From the NCBI GenBank assembly GCA_004563275.1, contig SFSZ01000038.1, positions 1 to 5,175 on the forward strand: a stretch of 5,175 bases of DNA. Reading direction: 5' to 3'. The translations under genes and the position numbers were made by a program. The notes beneath the pieces are model-generated. The model ran no database searches, was not told where the DNA came from, and saw nothing but the letters and a program-made list of their open reading frames with translations. Source of the DNA: a bacterium (GTDB lineage: Bacteria > Bacillota_I > Bacilli_A > RF39 > UBA660). Positions 1-5,175 of this stretch are shown in pieces. How positions within the stretch are numbered: position 1 is the first letter of the stretch; every line of letters begins with the position of its first letter.

Positions 1-35
1 TGAACTTGTCAATAGAAAGTAGACAGTAAAAAGAT
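1..35 (-). repeat. Terminal inverted repeat, orfB-side end (IRR)
   Basis: These 35 bases are the transposase-binding end downstream of orfB. They match the reverse complement of 1322-1356 at 25 of 35 positions. The conserved blocks are the outer TGAA-TTGT, AGTAGACA at 18-25, and AAAAAGAT at 28-35. The mismatches cluster at 12-17, as expected between an outer cleavage block and inner binding blocks. The repeat begins at the first base of the window. Confidence 0.88.
7..12 (-). promoter_or_regulatory. Outward-facing -35 box in IRR
   Basis: The minus strand at 12-7 reads a perfect TTGACA pointing out of the element past base 1. In several IS3-family elements an outward -35 in this end completes a promoter, either with a -10 in neighbouring DNA or with the opposite IS end when the element is excised as a circle. 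The box is seen directly; its use is inference. Confidence 0.5.
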
Positions 36-37
36 AT

Positions 38-856
38 TTATTTAAACCCTAGTTGAGTTCTGTACTCAATTGGGGTTTTATAATTTAAAGCAAATGATGG
101 TCTATAATAATTATTGTCATATACAATATCATCTATAAACTCTTGAACTGTGGTATAATTATTTTTGTCAAAATCAATATGCATTTCTTTTTTCATCCAG
201 CCATTTTTAGACTCTATAACTGGATTGTCTGTTGGTGTACCAGCTCTAGACATAGAGCGAGTAACATTATAAAAATTAAACATATTGTTAAATGACATTG
301 AGGAATATACTGAACCTTGATCTGTGTGAACAATAGTATCAAAGTTTTTATATCCTCTTTTTATTTTGTTTTCTAACATATTATTTAATGCTTTTCTATG
401 ATTTAGAATACCATTACCATGCATGGTTTCTCTTACATCATATCCAACTATTTCATTATTAAAAACATCTAAATAAAATGTCCAATCATAAGCTTTACCT
501 CTAAATCCTATCGTAGTTGTATCAGAAACTATTTTTTCAAATGGTCTAGATGTATTCCAGTTGCCTGAAATTATATTTTTATATTTTATAGATTCTTCTC
601 CTGATGGCTTATATTTATAATGCTTAGCTTTTGATTTGATTTTTAATATTTTGCATACTTTATGTACTAAATTATCTGATACAATCCATCCTATTTCGCG
701 TTTTATAATTGCATTAATTCTGTGATATCCATAACTTGGTTTCTTTTTATGAATTTCAATAATCAATTCTCCTAAAGCTTTTCTATTAATTTCATATTTA
801 TTTAATATATCTTTATTTTTTAACCATTTATAATAACCAGAGCGAGATACTTTCAT
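38..856 (-). CDS. IS3-family transposase OrfB, DDE catalytic part
   Basis: This is the catalytic half of the transposase, which cuts and joins the ends of the element. The N-terminal part carries the HTH_21-like segment with YGYHRI at residues 42-47. The RNase H-like integrase core follows, with D112 (VSDTT), D179 (HTDQG) and E215 (NPVIES). There are exactly 35 residues between the last two, and K222 lies seven after the glutamate, so this is a complete DD(35)E set. The 272 residues counted from ATG 856 are probably not the true N-terminus. No Shine-Dalgarno precedes that ATG, and the frame stays open upstream to the slippery site at 973-979. It reads through family-like residues such as LCLLMKVSRSGYYKW. 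The natural product is probably the OrfA-OrfB fusion: 101 + 39 + 272 = 412 residues. No frameshift or stop damages it. Confidence 0.93.
   Translation of the reverse strand: MKVSRSGYYKWLKNKDILNKYEINRKALGELIIEIHKKKPSYGYHRINAIIKREIGWIVSDNLVHKVCKILKIKSKAKHYKYKPSGEESIKYKNIISGNWNTSRPFEKIVSDTTTIGFRGKAYDWTFYLDVFNNEIVGYDVRETMHGNGILNHRKALNNMLENKIKRGYKNFDTIVHTDQGSVYSSMSFNNMFNFYNVTRSMSRAGTPTDNPVIESKNGWMKKEMHIDFDKNNYTTVQEFIDDIVYDNNYYRPSFALNYKTPIEYRTQLGFK
44..86 (+). terminator. Hairpin terminator blocking + strand entry into the IS
   Basis: Bases 44-58 pair with 64-78 to give a 15-pair stem, two of them G-U pairs in + strand RNA, with a 5-base loop. TTTTATAATTT follows directly. On the minus strand the two G-U pairs become A-C mismatches and no T-run follows closely, so the signal points rightward. 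It would stop transcripts entering the element against orfB. It overlaps the last codons and stop of orfB, so coding constraint could explain part of it. Confidence 0.55.
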
Positions 857-924
857 TAGTAAGCATAATGATTTAGTATTATATTCTTTACTTAATAATT
901 CTATTATTTCAAATTTTATTTGAG

Positions 925-1275
925 TTATTTCGTGAATTTTACAATCGTACCATCTCCTTTCATTAGGTATCCTTTTTTTAATAATTCATTCTCAATTCTT
1001 AATTTCATATTTTCATATTCTAATTGTTCTTCTTTTGATAAATTTTTCTTGTTAGAATATTTGCATAATGGATTACCTGGTTTCTTCTGATTTTCTAATG
1101 ATTCTTCACCGAATTCTAAATATTTTCTTTTCCATCTATCTGTTAACGAATGTGATACTCCATATTCTTTTTCTATCTTCATCGCTGAATATCCATCTTC
1201 AAGCATCATTTTCACATATTTTATTTTTTCTTCTTTTGTATGTGTTTTATTTTTTCCACCTTTTGGTCTTCCCAT
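925..1275 (-). CDS. IS3-family transposase OrfA, DNA-binding part
   Basis: This 116-residue protein recognises the element's ends and regulates transposition in IS3-family elements. It starts MGRPKGGKNK and has a helix-turn-helix at about residues 15-52, with the likely recognition region GVSHSLTDRWKRKY. A leucine-zipper segment follows with leucines at 85, 92 and 99 in heptad spacing, the usual dimerisation region. The start at 1275 is well supported: AAGGAG lies 8 bases upstream and an extended -10 promoter lies above that. Codons 99-101 (TTA AAA AAA) are the slippery site where some ribosomes would move into the orfB frame. The rest terminate at 925 and make OrfA alone, which acts as a regulator in related elements. 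Length and layout are typical for the family. Confidence 0.92.
   Translation of the reverse strand: MGRPKGGKNKTHTKEEKIKYVKMMLEDGYSAMKIEKEYGVSHSLTDRWKRKYLEFGEESLENQKKPGNPLCKYSNKKNLSKEEQLEYENMKLRIENELLKKGYLMKGDGTIVKFTK
973..979 (-). promoter_or_regulatory. Programmed -1 frameshift site (A AAA AAA G)
   Basis: The minus strand has seven A followed by GG. In the orfA frame the phase is TTA AAA AAA GGA, the canonical X XXY YYZ arrangement. After a -1 slip the next codon is AGG, and the orfB frame runs without a stop into the catalytic domain, giving a 412-residue OrfAB. No strong downstream pseudoknot was found by eye; TACC/GGTA could form only a short 4-bp stem. The in-phase heptamer and the open frame are direct observations, and frameshifting is established for this family. 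Confidence 0.85.
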
Positions 1276-1283
1276 AAAATCAT

Positions 1284-1304
1284 CTCCTTATCTTAATTAT
1301 ACCA
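1284..1304 (-). promoter_or_regulatory. orfA promoter (extended -10) and ribosome binding site
   Basis: On the minus strand TGG-TATAAT occupies 1304-1296, a perfect -10 with the TGn extension. No good -35 lies at 17 bases; TTGTGC at 15 bases is a weak option. AAGGAG at 1289-1284 sits 8 bases before the orfA ATG. The predicted start of transcription, near 1289, almost coincides with the ribosome binding site, so the leader would be only about 15 bases long. Such a weak promoter would suit low transposase supply. Confidence 0.65.
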
Positions 1305-1338
1305 AAAGAAAAGTAGGCACAATCTTTTTTGTGTCTAC
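1304..1338 (-). terminator. Hairpin terminator at the orfA-side IS end
   Basis: Read on the minus strand, GTAGACACAA pairs with TTGTGCCTAC (one A-C mismatch in ten) around the loop AAAAGA. TTTTCTTTT follows at 1312-1304. This is a plausible intrinsic terminator facing transcripts arriving from the nuclease gene. It could end the nuclease mRNA and shield orfA from read-through. The T-run lies just upstream of the orfA -10 box, so the internal promoter escapes it. Confidence 0.55.
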
Positions 1339-1356
1339 TAATATCTTACAACTTCA
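1322..1356 (+). repeat. Terminal inverted repeat, orfA-side end (IRL)
   Basis: This is the partner of the repeat at 1-35, upstream of orfA. Read inward on the minus strand it starts TGAAGTTGT and keeps the AGTAGACA and AAAAAGAT blocks at the same offsets. It ends 18 bp from the stop codon of the large nuclease gene. Its inner part also forms one side of the hairpin at 1313-1338. Confidence 0.88.
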
Positions 1357-1374
1357 ATTAATTTCGACTCTTAT

Positions 1375-4300
1375 TTATTTAATGAATTTATCTATATCTT
1401 CTAATACATAAGCATTTATATTAACTTTCATGGCTTTATCACTTATCAAAGGTTCATTAACAATAAAGCAATAATCAATTCTCCATTTTTTCTTTTCTAA
1501 GCCATAATGTTGAATAATATCCATAATATGATCTTTGCACCACTCTACTCTTTTCATATGCTTATTATAAAAGCTTTTTTCATTATCAGGATCAAACAAA
1601 TCATGGTATTCATTATACATTTCATACATATTTCTTGATAATTCAAAATTTTTAACTTCACACACAATAATTCTTTTAAACTTTTTAGAGATAAAAAGCA
1701 CATCAATATCTCCTAATGTATTCTTATCTGAATCATTAATTTTTATACCATTAATTTTACTAACTTTTTTATCTACAATGGAATTTGGAAATGTACACAA
1801 ATAATTATATACTTTTTCGTTAAAGTCTTCTCCACTTTGTTTGTTTATAATACCAAGGTAAATTTTCATCTTTTTGCTTCTTGCCTTAAATGTAGCATTA
1901 TTAATTATTTCGAACAAAAAGTATATCGCATTTAAAAGAGACCTATAACCATAAATAATTTCGTCTTTATAAATAATAAGTGGTTTTCTATTTAATGAAA
2001 GTTCCCTGTTGTTTCTCCATGGAAATACATCTACATTTCGATATGGTGGAGGCGGATTTAAATAATCTTGTCTTTCAACTTGAGATAAGTATAAAATAAT
2101 TTTATTTAAAGTATCATCACTAACTTTATTATTTATGTGATCTTTTAGTTCTTTTATAGTCGTTGAATACAATGTGTTAAAGTCACCATTTTTATCCTCA
2201 GCTATTTCCAACAATGATACAGTTACTTCAGTAAAATCTTTAAATGTAAATCCAAATTCATCTTCAAAAGCTTCTTCAAATCCAGGAATATCTTTTTTCT
2301 CAGTTTCATATTGCGATATCATTTTTCGTTTATCTTTTGCTCTGGATCCCATCCTACCCATCTTTGCATTTTTCAAAAAATGGTTTACTCTTATCAAGAA
2401 ATCTTTATTGTACCCTAATCGATTAGAATTTAGTAAGGTTAATGTATTATCGGCCATTTTATAGTTGTAAATATCACATGTATATGCATAATCAATTATT
2501 TTGGAAGCTTCTGTTAAAATATATTCAATTTCATATAGCGAAATATCATCGGTTCCATCTATTTTAATTGATGCAACTAATTCTATGATAAATTTTAATG
2601 CGACTGAAGTTCGATTCAAATCATTTATCTTTTCATCTATCTCTTTTTTTCTATCAGGATAACATACTAAATCGCTAGCATAATTTGCTTGTCTTATTAA
2701 TAATGATGATAAATTTTTTTCAAACTCTAGATATAAAAAATCTATTAACTGACGCTTATTATACTTTTTAATTTTCATCAGAATATTATTATATAGATGT
2801 CCAACGATATCATTTAAAATTTTATAATCTTCTATTTTACCATAGGGTATTTTTTTGTCATTTTTTAAATATAATCCTACATCATCTATTATCAAATTTG
2901 AAATAGCATTACTAACGTGTAAAACACATTCATCTTCAAAAGGAAGCATATACCCATCATCATTAGAATTCATAATAATTAGTTTCTTTTTATACTTATT
3001 ACTAAAAATATGATTAATCAACTCACTTGGATACTCAATTTGATAGATTTCACATATTCTCTTTACTATATTAGATATAAAATCTTTTTCTTTATCATTA
3101 TCAGTGGATTCAAAATACCTTAAAGAGTTTTTTTCAAAAGTAATGTCTAACTGTCTACTATTAATATTGAATAATATTTTACCAACTTTGCTATCTTTAT
3201 CATAATGTGTAATATATATTGATGGATCACAATGAATATTAATTTTAAACACTCCATTTAGATCTTTAAATAATGTTGAAAACTGATTTAACCAGTAGGA
3301 AATCATATCTATGATTAAATTATTTACATGATAAGAATTGTTATCCACATTTTCTTCACTCAAAACCCATATATTAAATTTATTAAATTCAAGCAAATTG
3401 TTTAATTGATGCTTGTAAAATAATCCAGGAGCAAAACAAACCCCATCTTCTTTTTTCATCACTTCTAATAAAGATGTTCTACTAAAAAGAGCTAAGTGAT
3501 AACCATTTTTTATATAAGATTTTAAAATATAATCACTACTATATTCACCAATAAAAAACAATGATGCTTCTTTTGAATCACATTCATCACCTAGATAAAA
3601 TGATTTATCTCTTTCAGAAAAAAGAGCAACAAAATTTAGTTCAGAAAACAAATTCTTTTTATAATATTTTAATCTATTTCTAGCAACAATATACTTGTAT
3701 AAAAACATATTTTCTTCAGACTCATTAATGCATATTGACGTTAATTCATATGGAGAAAGCATTAGTAAATTTCTATTAGAATTCAAATATACCGCACATA
3801 TCGTATTTCTACCAATAGTTGTCGGAGTAATAATTGATACAATTTTGTCTTCTTTAAAACCATGTTTTAATAATTGCTTTTTGACATTTTTTATTCGATT
3901 ACTAATATAATTATTATTTATTGAATATTTATATTCTTTGTTAGTTTCATAATCATTTCCATCATCAAATAACACAATATTGTAAAAAGCTATATCATTG
4001 CCACACAAATATATAGATTCATCAACTATATTATTACTTTCAAGTTCCAATTCAAATTGTTTACTATCTAATAATTGAAAACCCATACGTGTAAAATCTC
4101 TATGCAAGTCATGCAAAAGTAAGAGATTATAATCTTTGAGAACATCAATTTTATAAGACATAAAAAACTTTATTATCATATCCATTAATAACATAATAAT
4201 AACAGTGCAATCTACCAAAACGAATTTCTCACCATATCTAACAAATGGTTTACGATAAAACTTTTGATTATCGAAATCATCTATTTCATCAATACTTATT

Positions 4301-4974
4301 TTTCCAAATTCAATAACAAGTTGTTCATATTGTTCTCCAAATAATTCAACCATATCTTCTTTACTAAAAGTCACTGTTTCTTTACTGGATTTAAGAACGT
4401 TAGCTGAAGGTATTTTGATATCTATATCTTTATTAAAAGATTTTAAATCGTTAAGTTTAATATTTAATGAATTATAAACAAACTCTGATACATTTAGTAA
4501 ACCCTTAACAATAGTATTAAATTTTCTATAATCTTCATTTGGAAAGTCCTCTTTATGGACACCCAATATTTTTAACATATGATCTAAATAATGTGGAGCT
4601 AACGTGCTAGCTCCCATAAACAAATGATAATTTCCATAATAAATGACAGGTAATGCAAAAGGAAATTCAGGAGGATCTATCATATTTTTTCTATTAAGAT
4701 TTGAAAATTCTTTAATGAAGTACTCAAGCTTATTACGACTCATTATATTTTCACTCTTAAAATCATCGTGCTTTAGTGATAGAGCCGTACTTATAATTGC
4801 TTGAAAAATAACCGATTTACTTTGATTTTCAGGAATTAAAATTAATCCAGATATTTGTGATAGAAAATCAATCATATTATAATTTTTTAATTCTTCCCTT
4901 AAACGTTTTATTACTTTGGTATCCCCTTTATTTAATTTTTCCATATTATTATTAAAAACTAATTCTGGAATCAT
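1375..4974 (-). CDS. Large PD-(D/E)XK nuclease-like protein, candidate defence gene
   Basis: I do not recognise this 1199-residue protein as a whole. Its C-terminus has a restriction-endonuclease-like core: a helix with GEDFNEKVYNYL at 1048-1059, then GDIDVLF at 1088-1094, then a hydrophobic strand ending CEVK. Likely metal-binding or catalytic residues are D1091, E1106 and K1108, with E1049 or E1053 possibly assisting. Before this come FPWRNNRELSLNRKPLI at 984-1000 and a run of four prolines at 974-977. No Walker A, helicase or methylase motif was found, and no signal peptide or convincing membrane span, so it is probably cytoplasmic. Residues 240-411 look like a degenerate second copy of the C-terminal region. 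The start at 4974 is fixed by AGGAGG six bases upstream. The frame is intact and stops 18 bp before the insertion sequence. A single large PD-(D/E)XK gene beside a transposon suggests a stand-alone anti-phage nuclease, in the style of the Upx class. That role is inference, and a housekeeping DNA enzyme is not excluded. Confidence 0.8.
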   Translation of the reverse strand: MIPELVFNNNMEKLNKGDTKVIKRLREELKNYNMIDFLSQISGLILIPENQSKSVIFQAIISTALSLKHDDFKSENIMSRNKLEYFIKEFSNLNRKNMIDPPEFPFALPVIYYGNYHLFMGASTLAPHYLDHMLKILGVHKEDFPNEDYRKFNTIVKGLLNVSEFVYNSLNIKLNDLKSFNKDIDIKIPSANVLKSSKETVTFSKEDMVELFGEQYEQLVIEFGKISIDEIDDFDNQKFYRKPFVRYGEKFVLVDCTVIIMLLMDMIIKFFMSYKIDVLKDYNLLLLHDLHRDFTRMGFQLLDSKQFELELESNNIVDESIYLCGNDIAFYNIVLFDDGNDYETNKEYKYSINNNYISNRIKNVKKQLLKHGFKEDKIVSIITPTTIGRNTICAVYLNSNRNLLMLSPYELTSICINESEENMFLYKYIVARNRLKYYKKNLFSELNFVALFSERDKSFYLGDECDSKEASLFFIGEYSSDYILKSYIKNGYHLALFSRTSLLEVMKKEDGVCFAPGLFYKHQLNNLLEFNKFNIWVLSEENVDNNSYHVNNLIIDMISYWLNQFSTLFKDLNGVFKINIHCDPSIYITHYDKDSKVGKILFNINSRQLDITFEKNSLRYFESTDNDKEKDFISNIVKRICEIYQIEYPSELINHIFSNKYKKKLIIMNSNDDGYMLPFEDECVLHVSNAISNLIIDDVGLYLKNDKKIPYGKIEDYKILNDIVGHLYNNILMKIKKYNKRQLIDFLYLEFEKNLSSLLIRQANYASDLVCYPDRKKEIDEKINDLNRTSVALKFIIELVASIKIDGTDDISLYEIEYILTEASKIIDYAYTCDIYNYKMADNTLTLLNSNRLGYNKDFLIRVNHFLKNAKMGRMGSRAKDKRKMISQYETEKKDIPGFEEAFEDEFGFTFKDFTEVTVSLLEIAEDKNGDFNTLYSTTIKELKDHINNKVSDDTLNKIILYLSQVERQDYLNPPPPYRNVDVFPWRNNRELSLNRKPLIIYKDEIIYGYRSLLNAIYFLFEIINNATFKARSKKMKIYLGIINKQSGEDFNEKVYNYLCTFPNSIVDKKVSKINGIKINDSDKNTLGDIDVLFISKKFKRIIVCEVKNFELSRNMYEMYNEYHDLFDPDNEKSFYNKHMKRVEWCKDHIMDIIQHYGLEKKKWRIDYCFIVNEPLISDKAMKVNINAYVLEDIDKFIK

Positions 4975-4980
4975 GATATT

Positions 4981-4986
4981 CCTCCT
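4981..4986 (-). promoter_or_regulatory. Ribosome binding site of the nuclease gene
   Basis: A perfect AGGAGG lies on the minus strand six bases before ATG 4974. It decides the start over the downstream Met codon 11. It begins only four bases after the U-run of the leader hairpin at 4991-5030. Confidence 0.85.
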
Positions 4987-4990
4987 AACT

Positions 4991-5030
4991 AAAAAAGAGC
5001 ATATTCCATCTTAAAAATGAAACACACTCT
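4991..5030 (-). terminator. Leader terminator or attenuator upstream of the nuclease gene
   Basis: On the minus strand AGAGTGTGTTTCAT (5030-5017) pairs with ATGGAATATGCTCT (5009-4996) at all 14 positions. Four are G-U pairs, the loop has seven bases, and a run of T to 4991 follows. The G-U pairs become A-C mismatches in + strand RNA, so the structure belongs to the minus transcript. It lies 27 bases after the stop of the gene entering from the right, so it could simply end that gene. However, nothing between it and AGGAGG can hold a promoter, so nuclease transcripts starting further upstream must read through it. Confidence 0.65.
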
Positions 5031-5043
5031 ATTATTTATATAT

Positions 5044-5052
5044 ATTATACCA
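5044..5052 (-). promoter_or_regulatory. Possible extended -10 promoter for the nuclease gene
   Basis: The minus strand reads TGG-TATAAT at 5052-5044, a perfect -10 with TGn extension, beginning six bases after the stop of the upstream gene. No good -35 lies 17 bases upstream (AACAAC). Transcription would start near 5037, giving a leader of about 62 bases that contains the hairpin almost at its 5' end. The stretch 5031-5049 is nearly all A and T, so a chance match is possible. Confidence 0.5.
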
Positions 5053-5057
5053 CTAAA

Positions 5058-5175
5058 TTAGAATTTGTTGTTAGATATACTGAAGAATTTATCAAAGAAT
5101 TCCAATAGTTTATCTATAACTTTATTTTTCTTTTCTTGTCTATCATTATTAGGAGTAAACATACTCATTGGTGGA
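5058..5175 (-). CDS. 3' end of an unidentified minus-strand gene (partial)
   Basis: An open minus-strand frame enters from the right edge and ends at TAA 5058-5060. It gives 38 residues beginning PPMSMFTPNNDRQ and ending FFSISNNKF. The last two thirds look like a charged, amphipathic helix (KKNKVIDKLLEFFDKF). I do not recognise the product. An ATG at 5168 could start a 36-residue peptide, but the seven bases in view before it (TCCACCA) hold no Shine-Dalgarno, so a longer gene running in from outside is more likely. A terminator-like hairpin follows 27 bases after its stop, and the nuclease gene lies downstream on the same strand. Co-transcription with the nuclease is possible if that hairpin is leaky. 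Confidence 0.55.
   Translation of the reverse strand, partial: PPMSMFTPNNDRQEKKNKVIDKLLEFFDKFFSISNNKF

Larger units (their letters stand above)
1..1356 (-). mobile_element. IS3-family (IS150-like) insertion sequence, complete
   Basis: This is an intact insertion sequence whose transposase genes read right to left. Both ends are visible: the + strand begins TGAACTTGT at base 1, and the other end read inward on the minus strand begins TGAAGTTGT at base 1356. That gives the TG...CA termini usual for IS3 elements. The two ends match at 25 of 35 positions. Inside lie orfA, orfB in the -1 frame, a seven-A slippage site and a complete DD(35)E catalytic set, so the element looks potentially active. 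Length (1356 bp) and gene order fit the family. The IS150 subgroup is my judgement from the protein style and was not checked against a database. The outer flank at base 1 is outside the window, so the target duplication cannot be confirmed. On the inner side the flank starts ATTAA. Confidence 0.92.

Noticed and set aside
1068..1277. + strand open frame of 69 codons, hydrophobic
   Set aside because: It is the antisense shadow of orfA, has no ribosome binding site, and its hydrophobicity comes from the complement of Lys- and Glu-rich codons.
2174..2464. + strand open frame of 96 codons
   Set aside because: It lies opposite the nuclease gene, with no start signals and a composition that reflects the opposite strand.
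3000..3400. Possible ATPase, helicase or methyltransferase domain in the middle of the nuclease protein
   Set aside because: No GxxxxGK[ST], DExx-box or SAM-binding motif could be found in the translated middle region.
3695..3910. + strand open frame of 71 codons resembling a small membrane protein
   Set aside because: It is a shadow of the nuclease gene with no ribosome binding site; the apparent membrane character is a complement artefact.
4165..4224. Hydrophobic stretch at residues 251-270 as a membrane span
   Set aside because: It contains two aspartates (D255, D265) and corresponds to the soluble helix that follows RKP in the C-terminal copy.
4595..4614. Seven-base perfect inverted repeat GGAGCTA...TAGCTCC with a six-base loop inside the nuclease gene
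   Set aside because: A few such matches are expected by chance in 5 kb, it codes for ordinary residues (GASTLAP), and no T-run or operator context accompanies it.
1..5175. CRISPR array, tRNA or rRNA
   Set aside because: No regularly spaced direct repeats and no cloverleaf or rRNA-like sequence were seen on either strand.

Overview
This AT-rich window has the look of a low-GC Gram-positive bacterium (Bacillota or a relative). Three things point that way: strong AGGAG-type ribosome binding sites, TATAAT promoters of the extended -10 kind, and heavy use of Lys, Asn and Ile codons. Tryptophan is encoded by TGG in the genes read here, so nothing suggests a Mycoplasma-type code. All recognised genes lie on the minus strand.

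Layout in + coordinates. Positions 1-1356 are a complete IS3-family (IS150-like) insertion sequence. It has imperfect terminal inverted repeats, orfA and orfB on the minus strand, a seven-A slippery site that would join them into one DDE transposase by -1 frameshifting, and hairpins near both ends that look like transcription insulators. Eighteen bases beyond the element lies the stop codon of the main gene (1375-4974), which encodes a 1199-residue protein. It has no recognisable ATPase or helicase motif and ends in a PD-(D/E)XK nuclease-like domain (GDID...EVK near the C-terminus). Its 5' side has an ideal ribosome binding site. A terminator-like hairpin with a run of U lies just upstream of that site, and an extended -10 promoter lies upstream of the hairpin. 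The right edge (5058-5175) holds the last codons of another minus-strand gene that enters from outside.

Best reading: a large stand-alone nuclease, plausibly an anti-phage defence protein, in an accessory locus with a transposon next to it. It may be expressed only when transcription passes a leader terminator. The nuclease assignment rests on motifs, and the defence role is inference. I do not recognise the rest of the protein. Its N-terminal third appears to contain a second, degenerate copy of the C-terminal fold, which may be the most novel feature here. The element and the nuclease have no evident functional link beyond adjacency and shared direction of transcription.
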